Shown: in pieces, positions 63,501-64,000 of the stretch
Position numbering within the stretch: the stretch's first letter is position 1
How the letters are laid out: the number at the start of each line of letters is the position of its first letter
Source: Pararge aegeria
Lineage: Eukaryota; Arthropoda; Insecta; Lepidoptera; Nymphalidae
Assembly (NCBI RefSeq): GCF_905163445.1
Contig: NC_053199.1
Coordinates: 11,426,001-11,490,000, forward strand
DNA: 64,000 nt
Direction: 5' to 3'
The notes under the pieces: model-generated
Seen by the model: the letters and a program-made list of their open reading frames with translations, nothing else
What the model was told of the DNA's origin: nothing
The model's database searches: none
Program-made: the position numbers and the translations under genes

Positions 63501-64000
63501 GATTGAAACCTTCTAGAAATGACCGCAGCATGCTTAATTAAAATAATTAAAAAGCTAATCGACTAACAGAACAAAAGTTAAAAAGTTTTAAACTCAAATC
63601 AACTCAAATGATAATTTAATCTTCTACAACCAGATTGTAAAGGTTGTAGCTTATTAATGGCAATATGTTTGCACTCCCCGCTTGCCGTATGGATGGATTT
63701 CTTAGTTAGACCAGATAAAAGTTCAGAAATACTAATATTAATTAAGAACTCCTGTATAATATTTGAAGTTTCGCCTATCGGTATACGTGTAAGCTGAGCA
63801 TTATGTCTCTCAATATAAGAGTTTCATTGCAGGTAACGTCACCCTTAAATATTAGAATAGGCATTCCATATCCTTTCCCCATTGTATAACTTTAAATTGA
63901 GAAAATAAAGTTGTTTCCATTTCAAAACAAAGGGAAGTTCACTAGTTTGTTACGGCTTAATCCCGCAATCAAGAAAGGGCTTTTCTCTTGAGTAGGTCAT

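Overview
This window looks like lepidopteran (butterfly or moth) nuclear DNA with no host gene that I can recognise. It is AT-rich, with short open frames scattered at random, and it is packed with decayed interspersed repeats of kinds typical of Lepidoptera. These are several tRNA-derived SINE families, 5'-truncated LINE tails including RTE-type reverse-transcriptase C-termini, fold-back and MITE-like DNA elements, one hAT element and one mariner element. No rRNA, true tRNA, CRISPR, operon or viral gene is visible. The window could be intergenic DNA or a large intron; the sequence alone does not decide. Family names given here as SINE-A, SINE-B and so on are labels made by comparing copies inside this window, not database names.

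Layout. 1-12 kb: SINE-B and SINE-C fragments, copy 1 of an unknown 0.5-kb repeat, three copies of a fold-back family ('Q'), a 277-bp MITE with 19-bp inverted ends, and long repeat J (copy 1). 12-24 kb: LINE-tail family E, more Q copies, SINE-A/B/C/F copies, a long TG-rich microsatellite, and long stretches without recognisable content. 24.0-26.3 kb: the most informative locus. A minus-strand SINE-B is interrupted twice, by a 620-bp copy of the unknown repeat and by a complete-ended 1,407-bp hAT element with 14-bp inverted termini and an 8-bp target duplication. 27-45 kb: dense SINE-A/B/C/K copies, several nested; long perfect hairpins at 28.1, 31.9, 33.6, 34.7 and 38.4 kb; and RTE remnants. 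45.6-46.4 kb: an 836-bp non-autonomous DNA transposon with 37-bp inverted termini and a TA target duplication. 47-57 kb: RTE and LINE tails, a local 340-bp duplication, repeated segment N, and more SINEs. 57.5 kb: a fold-back with 27-bp perfect arms. 58.1-59.1 kb: a decayed, 5'-truncated mariner (DD34D) on the minus strand. 59-64 kb: SINE-A and K, a degenerate LINE C-terminus, and AT-rich DNA.

The identifiable protein-coding remnants are all from transposons: a hAT C-terminal dimerisation domain, a broken mariner transposase, and RTE/LINE C-termini. Nothing here works together as a gene system. The value of the window lies in its nested insertions, which give a relative order of element activity, and in several inverted-repeat elements whose ends can be placed to the base.
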